A stretch of DNA of 64,000 nucleotides from Bacillus cereus group sp. RP43 (GCF_040459645.1 NZ_JARVHQ010000001.1:2480001-2544000); one strand, 5' to 3'; positions 1 through 8,970 are shown, counted from the first letter of the stretch. Made by a program: numbers and translations. Notes: generated from the letters alone by a model not told the origin.

Positions 1-588
1 TGTAGCGCAGGATCTCGAGTCTTCGTTCATCGAAAGCATTATGAAACAGTCGTAAATGAACTTGTAAAAATGGCAAATGAAGTGAAGCTTGGAGCAGGTA
101 TGGAGGCGGAAACTGAAATGGGACCGCTCGTATCTAAAAAACAACAAGATCGTGTGCTAAATTACATTGAACAAGGAAAAGCTGAAGGTGCTACTGTTGC
201 AGCTGGCGGTGAACGTGCATTTGAAAAAGGTTATTTTGTACAGCCAACAGTATTCACAAATGTTACTGATGATATGACAATTGTTAAGGAAGAAATCTTT
301 GGACCGGTTGTCGTTGTTCTCCCGTTTGATTCGACAGAAGAAGTAATTGAAAGAGCGAATCGCTCTTCATATGGGCTTGCTGCGGGTGTATGGACACAAA
401 ATATTAAAACAGGGCATCAAGTTGCCAATAAATTAAAGGCAGGAACAGTTTGGATTAATGATTATAACTTAGAAAATGCTGCTGCACCATTTGGTGGATA
501 TAAGCAATCTGGTGTTGGACGTGAATTAGGTTCATACGCCCTTGATAACTATACAGAAGTGAAAAGTGTTTGGGTAAATATTAAGTGA
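1..588 (+). CDS. Aldehyde dehydrogenase, C-terminal part (cut by window start)
   Basis: This is the last 195 codons of an NAD(P)+-dependent aldehyde dehydrogenase; the reading frame is open to base 1, so the 5' end lies outside the window. The first visible residues are CSAGSR, which in this family directly follow GQV, so the first visible codon is probably the catalytic cysteine. The EEIFGP motif near fragment residue 98 and the GGYKQSGVGRELG block near the C-terminus are typical of class I/betaine-aldehyde-type enzymes (DhaS/BetB-like). Most of the NAD-binding domain is missing from view, so the aldehyde substrate cannot be told. A hairpin follows, and then a separately terminated stretch before the symporter gene, so co-transcription with that gene is doubtful. 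Confidence 0.93.
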   Translation, partial: CSAGSRVFVHRKHYETVVNELVKMANEVKLGAGMEAETEMGPLVSKKQQDRVLNYIEQGKAEGATVAAGGERAFEKGYFVQPTVFTNVTDDMTIVKEEIFGPVVVVLPFDSTEEVIERANRSSYGLAAGVWTQNIKTGHQVANKLKAGTVWINDYNLENAAAPFGGYKQSGVGRELGSYALDNYTEVKSVWVNIK

Positions 589-592
589 TACT

Positions 593-629
593 CTATTCAG
601 TCGGGAGTCTTTTAATCCCTGCTGAATAG
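593..629 (+). terminator. Hairpin after the aldehyde dehydrogenase gene
   Basis: The arms CTATTCAG (593-600) and CTGAATAG (622-629) pair perfectly, with an inner GGGA/TCCC pairing. There is no good T-tract, so this may be a weak terminator or an RNA 3'-end stabiliser. Confidence 0.5.
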
Positions 630-646
630 TAGTTGAACCAATCAGG

Positions 647-715
647 TATTTACGGGTAGGTGATTTTCCAATTTACTTCCTTTGTGTTCAACGCATGACA
701 TACTACCCGTAAATA
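647..715. repeat. 13-bp perfect inverted repeat with 43-nt loop
   Basis: TATTTACGGGTAG (647-659) is repeated in inverse as CTACCCGTAAATA (703-715). It is not followed by a T-tract, and no reading frame explains it. It could be a small interspersed repeat of the B. cereus bcr kind or a structured leader; the sequence alone does not decide. Confidence 0.5.
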
Positions 716-750
716 GCGGGATAAAAAAATGATGAAATATAGTAAGAGAT

Positions 751-788
751 GCGGACAACTGGTAGGTAGATTAAAGGTTGTCCGTTTT
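751..788 (+). terminator. Intrinsic terminator upstream of the symporter gene
   Basis: GCGGACAAC (751-759) pairs with GTTGTCCGT (777-785), which runs into TTTT. It ends about 48 bases before the symporter start, so it either ends upstream transcription or works as a leader attenuator of the symporter gene. Confidence 0.6.
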
Positions 789-835
789 CTTATATATAAA
801 ATTGCTTTTTCAAAAGAATAATAAGGGGGATTTGG

Positions 836-2326
836 ATGGAGAAATTAGTAGAATGGTTAGTAGGGCAAGTATGGAGTATTGGTTTAGTTGTTTTTGCATT
901 AGGAGCAGGAGTGTATTTCACAATTGCAACTCGTTTTTTACAAGTTCGTTATTTTAAAGAGATGATTAAACTATTATTTGAAGGGAAGAGCTCGGAGACG
1001 GGAATATCATCCTTTCAAGCATTTTGTTTGGCGTTATCAGGTAGGGTTGGAATAGGGAATATCGCAGGAGTCGCGACAGCTATCGCTTTTGGCGGACCTG
1101 GAGCTGTATTTTGGATGTGGATGATGGCTCTATTAGGAGCGGCTAGTGCATTTGTTGAATCAACATTAGCACAAGTATATAAAAGTAAAGTTGGAAATGA
1201 ATACCGCGGTGGTACACCATATTTCATTGAAAAAGGTTTGAAAATGAAATGGTTTGCGGTCATTGTAGCAGTGGTTGTAACACTTTCATATGGCGTTTTA
1301 TTACCAGGTATTCAATCAAGTAGTATCGCGGTTGGATTTGAAAACTCTTCTGGCATTAGTAAATATGTAACTGGTATATTTTTAGTTGTATTACTGGCAG
1401 CGATTATTTTTGGTGGAGTAAAGAGAATTGCAGGCGTTTCACAAATGTTAGTTCCATTTATGGCAATTGGTTATGTAATTGTTACATGTATCGTATTAAT
1501 TGCAAATGTAACGGAAATTCCAAGTATGTTTGCTTTAATTTTCTCAAGCGCATTTGGTGTAAATGAAATGTTTGGAGGAATCGTTGGGGCAGCTATTGCA
1601 TGGGGAGTAAAGCGTGCAGTATTTTCAAACGTTGCTGGTGTAGGAGAAGCAACATATAGTTCTGCAGCTGCTGAAGTATCACATCCTGCAAAACAAGGGT
1701 TAGTTCAAGCGTTTTCTGTATATATCGATACAATTGTAGTATGTACAGCGACAGCTCTTATGATATTAATAACAGGTATGTATAATGTTATACCTGAAGG
1801 GAAAAGTGCTATTGTACAGAATATAGGAAATGTGGAAGCAGGTCCAATTTATACACAACAAGCAGTTGAAACTGTTATGACCGGATTTGGTCCAATATTT
1901 ATTTCAATCGCAATCTTCTTCTTCGCATTTACAACCTTACTCGCTTACTACTATATTGCTGAAACGACGCTTACTTATTTAGATCGTGGGCTCAAATATA
2001 GCTGGTTAAAACCAGTATTAAAAATTGGATTTTTAATTATGGTATACATCGGTAGTGTAGAATCAGCTTCGTTTTTATGGAACCTCGGAGATTTAGGAAT
2101 TGGTAGTATGGCATGGCTAAACCTTATAGCAATCCTATTGTTAAGTAAAACTGCATTAAAAGTGTTAAAAGATTATGAAATGCAGAAAAAAGAAGGGAAA
2201 GATCCTGTTTTTGATCCTAAAAAAGTAGGAATTGAAGGTTTAACAATTTGGGAAGAGCAGAGTAAAGAGGTTGAAAGGAAAAGTTCTAAAGAAAAAGTAT
2301 CGGTGGATGATAGTGTTAAATTTTAA
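836..2326 (+). CDS. AGCS-family amino acid:Na+ symporter (AlsT-like)
   Basis: A 496-residue polytopic membrane protein of the alanine or glycine:cation symporter (AGCS) family, importing a small neutral amino acid with Na+. The family signature SGRVGIGNIAGVATAI is at residues 68-83, followed by the GGPGAVFWMW stretch, and about ten hydrophobic segments extend to residue 440. A charged tail of about 55 residues (KEGKDP, EERKSSKEK-like) closes the protein. The length fits the family. A strong AAGGGGGA site sits five bases before the ATG. B. cereus strains carry several paralogues, and residues do not tell alanine from glycine or glutamine. It appears monocistronic, bounded by terminators at 751-788 and 2545-2586. 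Confidence 0.93.
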   Translation: MEKLVEWLVGQVWSIGLVVFALGAGVYFTIATRFLQVRYFKEMIKLLFEGKSSETGISSFQAFCLALSGRVGIGNIAGVATAIAFGGPGAVFWMWMMALLGAASAFVESTLAQVYKSKVGNEYRGGTPYFIEKGLKMKWFAVIVAVVVTLSYGVLLPGIQSSSIAVGFENSSGISKYVTGIFLVVLLAAIIFGGVKRIAGVSQMLVPFMAIGYVIVTCIVLIANVTEIPSMFALIFSSAFGVNEMFGGIVGAAIAWGVKRAVFSNVAGVGEATYSSAAAEVSHPAKQGLVQAFSVYIDTIVVCTATALMILITGMYNVIPEGKSAIVQNIGNVEAGPIYTQQAVETVMTGFGPIFISIAIFFFAFTTLLAYYYIAETTLTYLDRGLKYSWLKPVLKIGFLIMVYIGSVESASFLWNLGDLGIGSMAWLNLIAILLLSKTALKVLKDYEMQKKEGKDPVFDPKKVGIEGLTIWEEQSKEVERKSSKEKVSVDDSVKF

Positions 2327-2544
2327 ACATGCAAATTTTTAAGATTAAAAAACTGAAAATTCAATCTTTTGTCAGGGTTATATATTGTCCTTGTTTGTTC
2401 TTAAACAAAAGGCTGATCTTAGTAAAGTGATTTTAGAAGCTTGTTTTGTTTTAGCTACAATTTCAGGAGAACTGAAATGTGCTAAGCGATGATTTTAGTA
2501 CAAGATTGTATGGTGGAATTGAAAAATCAAAGTTATTAAACGTG
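2327..2544. other. Intergenic stretch without a supported gene
   Basis: Between the symporter stop and its terminator there is no ORF with a start and ribosome binding site. One frame at about 2349-2488 reads like a helical protein fragment (KADLSKVILEAC) but has no start and no recognisable family, so it is not called. Confidence 0.4.
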
Positions 2545-2586
2545 AAAAAGCTCTCCTTAAATTATGCTTGTAAGGAGAGCTTTTTA
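2545..2586 (+). terminator. Terminator after the symporter gene (probably bidirectional)
   Basis: AAAAAGCTCTCCTTA and TAAGGAGAGCTTTTT form a strong stem with a short A/T-rich loop and T-tracts on both strands. It lies between the symporter gene and the convergent RsgA remnant. Confidence 0.9.
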
Positions 2587-2593
2587 TTTTAGC

Positions 2594-2890
2594 CTAATTT
2601 TTTTGAAAGAGTTTCAATTGTTTCATATAATCAATAGCTTTCGTTTTATTTTTTTGTGCAGAAACATATTGTGCCTCGTTTATATCTCTATAATAATTAT
2701 TAAATATTCCTTCAGAAAGAATACCGTTAGATACAGCCTCTTGAACTGCACAGTGTGGTTCATTAGTATGCGAACAGTTAGAGAATTTGCATTTCTTGGA
2801 TATATTGGCTACATCTTCATATCCAAATTCAAAGTTACCTTCATGATTTATTAAGTCAAATCCTATTTTACTAATAAGTAATCCCTCCAC
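2594..2890 (-). pseudogene. RsgA (YjeQ-type) GTPase remnant, C-terminal zinc domain only
   Basis: The 98 codons encode only the C-terminal zinc domain of the ribosome-assembly GTPase RsgA. The C-x4-C-x-H-x5-C zinc site is visible at C34, C39, H41 and C47 (KKCKFSNCSHTNEP region), followed by the usual helical tail ending KQLKLFQK. A full RsgA has roughly 290-350 residues, with an OB fold and a circularly permuted GTPase domain (G4-G1-G3); none of that is here. The frame begins at GTG 2890 inside a ribosome-binding-like GTGGAGGG, and no good start codon follows it. It most likely remains from a second rsgA copy that lost its 5' three quarters. A surviving stand-alone zinc protein is possible but less likely. 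Confidence 0.75.
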
Positions 2891-2951
2891 TTTTAAATGA
2901 GTTTTTTAGAAGCATACTTACAAATTGTATCGTTTTTAAGTTATGATTGTT

Positions 2952-3593
2952 TTAATATTCTGTATTTTTATAAATTGATTTCTCTACATCAGGGAGAAGT
3001 GTGTAAATGCTCTTACCGATTAAAGATTCTAATTCTTTCTTAATTGCATAGAATCCTTTCCAATGTAAAGAGGTATGAGATGTTGTTCCATGACGTAAAC
3101 CAACTGAAATCAATCTTTTTTCAAGAGTAGTAAAGCCTTCCGCATCAGCGAGAGCGTCACAAAGGGTAATTACTTTATTGTATAAGTCATAGTCACTATG
3201 TTCATTCAATATTTCAATTAACCAGCTTTTCATATAATCGGGAACAAGGCTCCACTCTGCTGCGATATCTAAATGCTCATTTTTGCAAGGAAATGAATGC
3301 GTCACACATATAATGGCGTTTCCTGTATACCCTAAATCATTCATATACATATAACCATCATAGGAATGAATAACAGATTTAGTAAAACCTTTATATCTTC
3401 CTATGTCATGCAGGAGGGCAGCGTTGTATGCTATGTCAGCATCTAGATCGTACCCATTATTAATAAGTTCTACAATTATGTTTTCAGTTGCAAGGGCAAC
3501 ATTACGTGAATGTTCAAACCACGGACCTGGATTTTGTTCATATGCCCAATCCAGTAATTCTCTTGCGTATTTCCTTTCTAATATATATTTCAT
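2952..3593 (-). CDS. HD-domain metal-dependent phosphohydrolase
   Basis: A 213-residue soluble protein of the HD superfamily, which hydrolyses phosphoester or nucleotide substrates using bound metal. The metal ligands are visible in order: H28 (EHSRNVA), H62-D63 (LLHDIGRY), a THSFP segment near residue 99, and D146 (LCDALAD). The ATG is preceded by AAAGGAT on the minus strand. There are no fused partner domains, so the substrate cannot be inferred. It stands alone between the rsgA remnant and a divergently transcribed GNAT gene. Confidence 0.85.
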   Translation of the reverse strand: MKYILERKYARELLDWAYEQNPGPWFEHSRNVALATENIIVELINNGYDLDADIAYNAALLHDIGRYKGFTKSVIHSYDGYMYMNDLGYTGNAIICVTHSFPCKNEHLDIAAEWSLVPDYMKSWLIEILNEHSDYDLYNKVITLCDALADAEGFTTLEKRLISVGLRHGTTSHTSLHWKGFYAIKKELESLIGKSIYTLLPDVEKSIYKNTEY

Positions 3594-3699
3594 ATAGTGA
3601 TCCTTTCTTTAAAAAATCGTATCTTAATTAATTTCATCTTAATATTTAATTATTCCTGCTATGAAAATTGTTAAAATAAAAACAAAAGGGGGAAAAATA

Positions 3700-4203
3700 A
3701 TGCGAAATTTAGTAATTGAAGAAATGAAGCAACTAGAAAATCAGATTGAAGATCTTTCTAAACTTTTGACAACGGTTGTAGATGATGGGGCATCAATTGG
3801 TTTTTTACCTCCACTGGAACAAAAAGCAGCAACAAATTATTGGCAAACTGTATTAGCACCAGAAGTGATATTGTATGTGGCTAAAATAAACAATGAAGTA
3901 GCGGGAAGTGTTCAATTACATCTTGTTACAAAGCCTAACGGGATCCATAGAGCCGAAATTTGTAAGTTAATGGCTCATCCAAACTTTAGACGTAACGGCA
4001 TTGGACGTTCACTTATGCAAAAAGCAGAGGAACGAGCAAAGCAAGAAAACAAGTCTCTTTTAGTATTAGATACTAGAGAAGGAGATCCTTCCAATAGGTT
4101 GTACAAGTCATTAGACTATCAAGAATCTGGAAAAATACCAGGTTATGCAATTTCTCCGAATGGTGAGTTAGATGCAACGGTAATTTATTATAAAATGATT
4201 TAG
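3700..4203 (+). CDS. GNAT-family N-acetyltransferase
   Basis: A 167-residue acetyl-CoA-dependent acyltransferase. Motif A for the pyrophosphate of acetyl-CoA is FRRNGIGRSLM (about residues 96-106), and the later LYKSLDYQESG segment is the usual motif B tyrosine region. The ATG at 3700 is chosen because AAAGGGGG lies eight bases before it; an in-frame ATG at 3661 has no binding site. The acceptor substrate is unknown. Its end is followed by about 270 bases without a gene. Confidence 0.88.
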   Translation: MRNLVIEEMKQLENQIEDLSKLLTTVVDDGASIGFLPPLEQKAATNYWQTVLAPEVILYVAKINNEVAGSVQLHLVTKPNGIHRAEICKLMAHPNFRRNGIGRSLMQKAEERAKQENKSLLVLDTREGDPSNRLYKSLDYQESGKIPGYAISPNGELDATVIYYKMI

Positions 4204-4477
4204 TTTTTTATTTGAAAAGGGAGATAATTTCAAACGACATATTTGTTATTATGTCTGTGTGTTGATTTTTAAAAAAGATTGATAATTTAAAATAAAGTTT
4301 GATAAAACCCTGTACAATAGTGTTTTTCTTTTGACCCTTTAACTTCATCTGGAATGTTCAAGTAAATGGCCATTTTGTAGAAGGTTTTAACAGTTTTTTA
4401 GAGTTATTATTTAAATAGGAAATTTGAAGTCTTTTGGTGAATATTAAATGCTAATCTAAAAGATGGAGGTTGCTGTG
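4204..4477. other. Intergenic region upstream of dinB-like gene
   Basis: This is A/T-rich sequence with no supported ORF and no strong hairpin. It presumably carries the promoter of the DinB-family gene, but no consensus pair stands out. Confidence 0.4.
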
Positions 4478-4993
4478 ATGTTGAAACTGTTTCAATATAA
4501 CTGGCAAGTTCGTGATGATTGGTTTACATTTTGCGAAGATATGTCGGATGAAGAACTATTAAAGAAACGGGTCGGTGGGTTCGGCAGTATACTACATACG
4601 CTATTTCATATTGTAGATGTGGAATGTATGTGGATCTTAGGTTTGCGAGGTGAACCAGTGCCTGAGGAACCGTTATTTAAAGATTATTCCAGCTTGCAAA
4701 AAGTGAAAAATCTTTCTGCTCAATACCACGAGAAAGTGAAGCCGTTTGTGACCTCTTGGACAAATGAAATGGATTCTCGAAAACTTTCAGAAACTGACTT
4801 CAATGAAGAACCGATTAGTTCTAGAGACGCACCAATTAGGCGCCGAGTCATTGAATGTACACACGGAGAGATAATACGTCATGTCATTGTCCACGAAATC
4901 CATCATATCGGCCAGTTATCTATATGGGCACGTGAGATAGGAAAGGAGCCTGTTTCTGCAAATTTGAGAGGAAGAGGGCTATTCGATAACTAG
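4478..4993 (+). CDS. DinB-family metal-binding protein
   Basis: A 171-residue four-helix-bundle protein of the DinB/YfiT superfamily. The three predicted metal-binding histidines are H44 (LFHIVDVE), H139 and H143 (HEIHHIGQ). Members include thiol-dependent transferases and uncharacterised damage-inducible proteins; the sequence gives no specific substrate. The ATG at 4478 is used because GGAGG sits eight bases upstream, while the in-frame ATG at 4463 overlaps that site. A second, divergent DinB paralogue is at 44324. Confidence 0.88.
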   Translation: MLKLFQYNWQVRDDWFTFCEDMSDEELLKKRVGGFGSILHTLFHIVDVECMWILGLRGEPVPEEPLFKDYSSLQKVKNLSAQYHEKVKPFVTSWTNEMDSRKLSETDFNEEPISSRDAPIRRRVIECTHGEIIRHVIVHEIHHIGQLSIWAREIGKEPVSANLRGRGLFDN

Positions 4994-5430
4994 ACCACCT
5001 TTGCCAATTTAGTAATTTATTTATAAACGAATGGTTTAATTGAGTATATTTAAAGCGTGTTTAGATCAATCTTTTTCAAAACACACTTTTTCTTTGTATT
5101 ATTTTATCTAGGTTTATAGAGTTAATGTAATCAAACTTTTTTCGAAGCTACACTGAGAGATATAATTGTAAGTAATTATTAACTACTTTAACGCCGTTTG
5201 TATTTTCAGACGGTGTTATAAGTATTTAACAGTACAACGACAAAATAAATAATAGACTTGATAACTGGTAATTAAAATGCGTGAAGAATTGATATTTTTG
5301 TAGCTAGAAGAATTTGAGAAAGTTTTTAGAGGGTTCTTTTAGTAATACTCTTCCACTTATAATGGATGTAGAGAAGATGACTAGGCAACTATAGTTATTT
5401 TCATTTCATTTTTGGGAAGGGGATGAAAGA
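4994..5430. other. Long intergenic region with two hairpins before the LPMO gene
   Basis: The first hairpin, at about 5052-5093 (GTGTTT/AAACAC arms followed by TTTTT), looks like the dinB terminator. The second, at about 5189-5217 (CCGT...ACGG with GTTAT after it), has no T-tract. The remaining 200 bases before the LPMO gene contain no ORF; the promoter must lie here. Confidence 0.5.
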
Positions 5431-6096
5431 ATGAAAAAGACAAGTTTACAAAAGGTGAAGAAGGTTATATTAAGTGGCGGGATATTACTTACGGGATTAT
5501 TAACATTTGGATTTTCAGAAAAGGCTTCAGCTCATGGGTATGTAGAATCACCAGCGAGCCGATCTTATTTATGTAAGCAAGGGGTAAATGTAAATTGCGG
5601 TCCAGTTCAATATGAACCACAAAGTGTAGAAGGAATAGGGGGTTTTCCGCAATTAGGACCTTCTGATGGACAAATCGCAGGAGCTGGCCATTTTCCTGCT
5701 TTAGACGTTCAAGCAGTTGATAGGTGGAAGAAAGTTACGTTAAACGGCGGGATGAATACATTCAAGTGGAAACTAACCGCTCCTCATAGTACGAAAGAAT
5801 GGAAATACTACATTACAAAGAAGGATTGGAATCCAAATATGCCTTTAACAAGGTCTAGTTTAGATTTAGTGCCGTTCTATGTGAAAAATGATGGCGGAGT
5901 TAGACCGGGGACAACAGTAACGCATGAAGCAAATGTGCCAACTGACCGTAGTGGCTACCATCTTATTTTAGCTGTTTGGGAGATTGCGGACACTGGAAAT
6001 GCGTTTTATCAAGTTATTGATGTGAACCTTGTGAATAATGGTTTAAATTCCAATTTTGCTTTTAACAATGTAGTGCAAGTTCCTACACTATTTTAA
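5431..6096 (+). CDS. Secreted AA10 lytic polysaccharide monooxygenase (chitin-binding protein)
   Basis: A copper-dependent LPMO that oxidatively cleaves crystalline chitin (or cellulose) outside the cell. The 221-residue precursor has a Lys-rich N-terminus, a hydrophobic core and an ASA cleavage site, leaving H35 as the new N-terminus (HGYVESPASR). The histidine-brace partner is H119 in TAPHSTKEW, and the axial phenylalanine is F192 in NAFYQVIDVNL, as in the CBP21 type. The protein ends after the AA10 domain, with no fibronectin or carbohydrate-binding module, so it is the single-domain form. AGGGGATGAAAGA precedes the ATG. No chitinase gene lies next to it in this window. Confidence 0.95.
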   Translation: MKKTSLQKVKKVILSGGILLTGLLTFGFSEKASAHGYVESPASRSYLCKQGVNVNCGPVQYEPQSVEGIGGFPQLGPSDGQIAGAGHFPALDVQAVDRWKKVTLNGGMNTFKWKLTAPHSTKEWKYYITKKDWNPNMPLTRSSLDLVPFYVKNDGGVRPGTTVTHEANVPTDRSGYHLILAVWEIADTGNAFYQVIDVNLVNNGLNSNFAFNNVVQVPTLF

Positions 6097-6247
6097 ATTA
6101 AATATACATTTTGATCATCTAATTCATTTTAGATGATTTTTTTTATGAAAAATATAGAAGAAAGTACAATTATTTATAAAAAATTCGGCTTTAAATATTG
6201 TCATATTTGCTTCTTTAAGATATCCTTTTCATGAAGAGGTGGAAAAC

Positions 6248-7177
6248 ATGGAAAAAGTACTAGTTTTCGGGCATAAAAACCCAGATACAGATGCAATTTG
6301 TTCTGCAATTGCTTATGCAGAATTGAAAAAAGAATTAGGAATGAATGCTGAGCCTGTACGTTTAGGCGAAATCAGCGGTGAAACTCAATTTGCGTTAGAC
6401 TATTTTAAAGTAGAAGGACCGCGTTTTGTTGAGACAGTTGCAAGCGAAGTGGACAACGTTATTTTAGTAGACCATAACGAGCGTCAACAAAGTGCTAACG
6501 ATATCGAATCTGTTCGTGTGTTAGAAGTTATTGACCATCACCGTATTGCTAACTTTGAAACAAGCGATCCTATATACTACCGTTGTGAGCCAGTTGGATG
6601 TACAGCTACAATCTTAAACAAAATGTACAAAGAAAACGGCGTTGCAATTCGTAAAGAAGTTGCAGGTTTAATGTTATCTGCAATCATTTCAGATTCTTTA
6701 CTATTCAAATCTCCAACTTGCACAGAGCAAGACGTAGCAGCAGCTCGTGAATTAGCGGAAATCGCTGGTGTAGATGCAGATAGCTACGGCTTAGAAATGT
6801 TAAAAGCTGGTGCTGACTTAAGCGGGAAAACAATGGAGCAATTAATCTCCCTTGACGCTAAAGAATTCCAAATGGGTAACGCGAAAGTTGAAATCGCACA
6901 AGTAAACGCTGTTGATACAAACGACGTTCTTGTACACCAAGCGGAACTTGAAAAAGTTATCTCTGTAGTAGTAGAAGAAAAAGGTTTAGACCTATTCTTA
7001 TTTGTTGTTACTGATATCTTAACTAACGATTCTGTTGGCCTTGCGATCGGCAAAGCAGCAGACGTTGTTGAGAAGGCATACAACGTAACATTACAAAACA
7101 ACAAAGCTACTTTAAAAGGTGTTGTATCTCGTAAAAAACAAATCGTTCCTGTATTAACAGAAACATTCCAAGCTTAA
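6248..7177 (+). CDS. ppaC: Manganese-dependent inorganic pyrophosphatase (family II)
   Basis: A cytoplasmic family II pyrophosphatase that hydrolyses PPi to two phosphates and so drives biosynthetic reactions. All DHH-superfamily metal ligands are visible: H9, D13 and D15 ([11 protein letters not shown]), D75-H76 (VDHNE) and D97-H98-H99 (IDHHR). The C-terminal DHHA2 domain ends with the conserved SRKKQIVP. The length of 309 residues is normal. The ATG at 6248 follows GAGGTGG; an in-frame GTG at 6239 lies within that site. Codon use is visibly more optimised (many AAC and GTT) than in the neighbours, as expected for a housekeeping gene. It is monocistronic and ends at a strong terminator. Confidence 0.97.
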   Translation: MEKVLVFGHKNPDTDAICSAIAYAELKKELGMNAEPVRLGEISGETQFALDYFKVEGPRFVETVASEVDNVILVDHNERQQSANDIESVRVLEVIDHHRIANFETSDPIYYRCEPVGCTATILNKMYKENGVAIRKEVAGLMLSAIISDSLLFKSPTCTEQDVAAARELAEIAGVDADSYGLEMLKAGADLSGKTMEQLISLDAKEFQMGNAKVEIAQVNAVDTNDVLVHQAELEKVISVVVEEKGLDLFLFVVTDILTNDSVGLAIGKAADVVEKAYNVTLQNNKATLKGVVSRKKQIVPVLTETFQA

Positions 7178-7200
7178 TATTATTGAGTTCGGATAAACAA

Positions 7201-7237
7201 AAAAGGACAAGTAGTCGGATTGACTACTTGTCTTTTT
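7201..7237 (+). terminator. ppaC terminator
   Basis: GACAAGTAGTC pairs with GACTACTTGTC around a five-base loop, followed by TTTTT. Confidence 0.93.
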
Positions 7238-7285
7238 CTATCTATAAAAAACAGAAAATTGAAATTAAAAACAGGGGGATTGTGT

Positions 7286-8941
7286 ATGTTTAATGATTTG
7301 GAAACATCGAAAAGTAAATTACAGGCACTTTTCGAGCGGAATATTACTTCTGTTTTAGAATTAGAGAGTTGGCTTTTGGATGAACAGTGTTTAAACGCTG
7401 AAATAGAAGAGGAGTTAACTAATAGTTTAATTGCTATATATAGAGATACAGACGATAGTAATTTACGTGATTTACATATGTATAATCAAAATACAATTCA
7501 ACCACTTTTAAAAAGATACAATGCAAAATTTGACCAGAAATTTAAAGATTGTCCGTTTGTCGATTTATTAGATGAGCAGAAATATGGATTTATGAAAAAA
7601 GCAAGATTGGTGAAAAGTAAAATATTTAATGAAAAGAACATTGCTCTTTCCATTAAAGAGCAAGAGCTTATAACGAAGTATAGAGAAATAATGTCTAACA
7701 TAGCTATTCATTGGGAAGAAGAACAAAAGACGTATGCATACGTAAAAGCACAGCTAGATAACCCAGATAGAGCTATTCGAGAAAAGGTATGGTATGCTTT
7801 ATGCGAAGCAAGAAGTGTAGTGAAAATAGAAATAGATTGTATTATGAAGGAACTTGTACAATTACGGAATCAGATAGCGTTAAATGCAGGATTTAATAAT
7901 TATAGTGAATATGCTTTTAAACAAAAAAATAGAGATTACAGTATTGAAGATTGTTATAAGCTTCATGAATCTATAGAGAAGTATGTTGTACCAATTTGGA
8001 AACAGTTAGGAAGTCATTTCAAAAAGAATCTCGGTGTAAAAACGTACCGCCCTTGGGATCTTGCTCCTTGTAATTTGCAAAAAATTCCGTTTGAAAATTA
8101 CATTGATTTATTGGGTGGGGTTGAAGAAATGTTACGGAAGACAGATTCGTGCTTTCATGGGGAATTTACTCATATAAGGAAAGCGGGATTAATTGACGTA
8201 GAAGAACGAGAAAATAAAGCGCCAGGAGCTGCTTGTTTTACCTTACCTCATAGTAAAGATGTTTTTGTGTATTCTAATTTTAGTCCTTCATTTTATGCAA
8301 TTAATGCACTAATACATGAAATAGGCCATGCATTACATTTTTATAAACAATTTAACAATGAAAGTAGCATGCAGGAAAGATATCTTTGTGAAGAGGTGGC
8401 TGAACTTTATTCCCTTAGTCTTGAGTTACTATTAATGGATAAGCTTAATATTTTTTATAAGCAAGAGGGTGAGTATAAGGAAGTGCAGCAAGTACAATTG
8501 TTTCGTACGTTGTCTTTATTAATGTCGTCAGTTTCAGGAGATGTATTCCAACACTGGCTCTATACAAATCCAAACCATACACCAGAAGAGCGTGGTAAGA
8601 AATATGTTGAACTATGTAAAAGGTATCAATATTCATCGGTCGATATTGCAGGATTAGAGTATGAAATCGGTGCAAGCTGGTTAGAGTCATTTCACTATTT
8701 TCAGTTTCCTTTTTATAAAATTGAATATGCAATTGCACAAATAGGAGCAATGCAATTGTTTCAAATTTATCGGGAAGATCCAGAAAAAGCGATTGCTTTC
8801 TTTAAAGTGGGAGCGAGTTCAGATTGGAATTTATCTATACAGGAAATATATGAAAATACAGGTGTTAAGTTTGACTTTTCGGAAGAAAGGATAGAAAGTA
8901 CTGCTAGCGCTATTCTGGATCTGATTAACGAATTAAAATAA
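7286..8941 (+). CDS. M3-family oligoendopeptidase (PepF-like)
   Basis: A 551-residue cytoplasmic zinc metallopeptidase of family M3, degrading short peptides. The zinc motif HEIGH is at H344-E345-H348, and the third ligand is a glutamate in CEEVAELYSL about 25 residues on. The long helical N-terminal half is typical of the oligoendopeptidase F fold. The ATG at 7286 follows CAGGGGGAT; the longer frame from 7220 would run through the ppaC terminator and is rejected. A hairpin follows directly. Known PepF enzymes have about 600 residues, so this is a somewhat short, divergent member. Confidence 0.9.
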   Translation: MFNDLETSKSKLQALFERNITSVLELESWLLDEQCLNAEIEEELTNSLIAIYRDTDDSNLRDLHMYNQNTIQPLLKRYNAKFDQKFKDCPFVDLLDEQKYGFMKKARLVKSKIFNEKNIALSIKEQELITKYREIMSNIAIHWEEEQKTYAYVKAQLDNPDRAIREKVWYALCEARSVVKIEIDCIMKELVQLRNQIALNAGFNNYSEYAFKQKNRDYSIEDCYKLHESIEKYVVPIWKQLGSHFKKNLGVKTYRPWDLAPCNLQKIPFENYIDLLGGVEEMLRKTDSCFHGEFTHIRKAGLIDVEERENKAPGAACFTLPHSKDVFVYSNFSPSFYAINALIHEIGHALHFYKQFNNESSMQERYLCEEVAELYSLSLELLLMDKLNIFYKQEGEYKEVQQVQLFRTLSLLMSSVSGDVFQHWLYTNPNHTPEERGKKYVELCKRYQYSSVDIAGLEYEIGASWLESFHYFQFPFYKIEYAIAQIGAMQLFQIYREDPEKAIAFFKVGASSDWNLSIQEIYENTGVKFDFSEERIESTASAILDLINELK

Positions 8942-8962
8942 GGATAGCCTTTAGCTATCCTT
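8940..8962. terminator. Convergent terminator
   Basis: AAGGATAGC and GCTATCCTT pair perfectly around six bases, between the peptidase gene and the small minus-strand membrane-protein gene. The T-tracts are poor, so this is a moderate terminator. Confidence 0.7.
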
Positions 8963-8970
8963 AAAAACGT

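Noticed and set aside
730..825. 31-codon plus-strand frame before the symporter gene
   Set aside because: There is no ribosome site, and the frame spans an intrinsic terminator.
751..835. T-box or other riboswitch upstream of the symporter gene
   Set aside because: There is no T-box sequence or known riboswitch core; only a simple terminator-like stem is visible.
1015..1263. 82-codon minus-strand frame inside the symporter gene
   Set aside because: It is an antisense shadow of a well-supported coding sequence, with no binding site.
2349..2490. Protein-like fragment (KADLSKVILEAC...) after the symporter gene
   Set aside because: It has no start codon with ribosome site and no recognisable family; kept only as a note.
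2564..2854. 96-codon plus-strand frame opposite the RsgA remnant
   Set aside because: It is the antisense of the zinc-domain frame, which has clear family motifs; its start overlaps a terminator.
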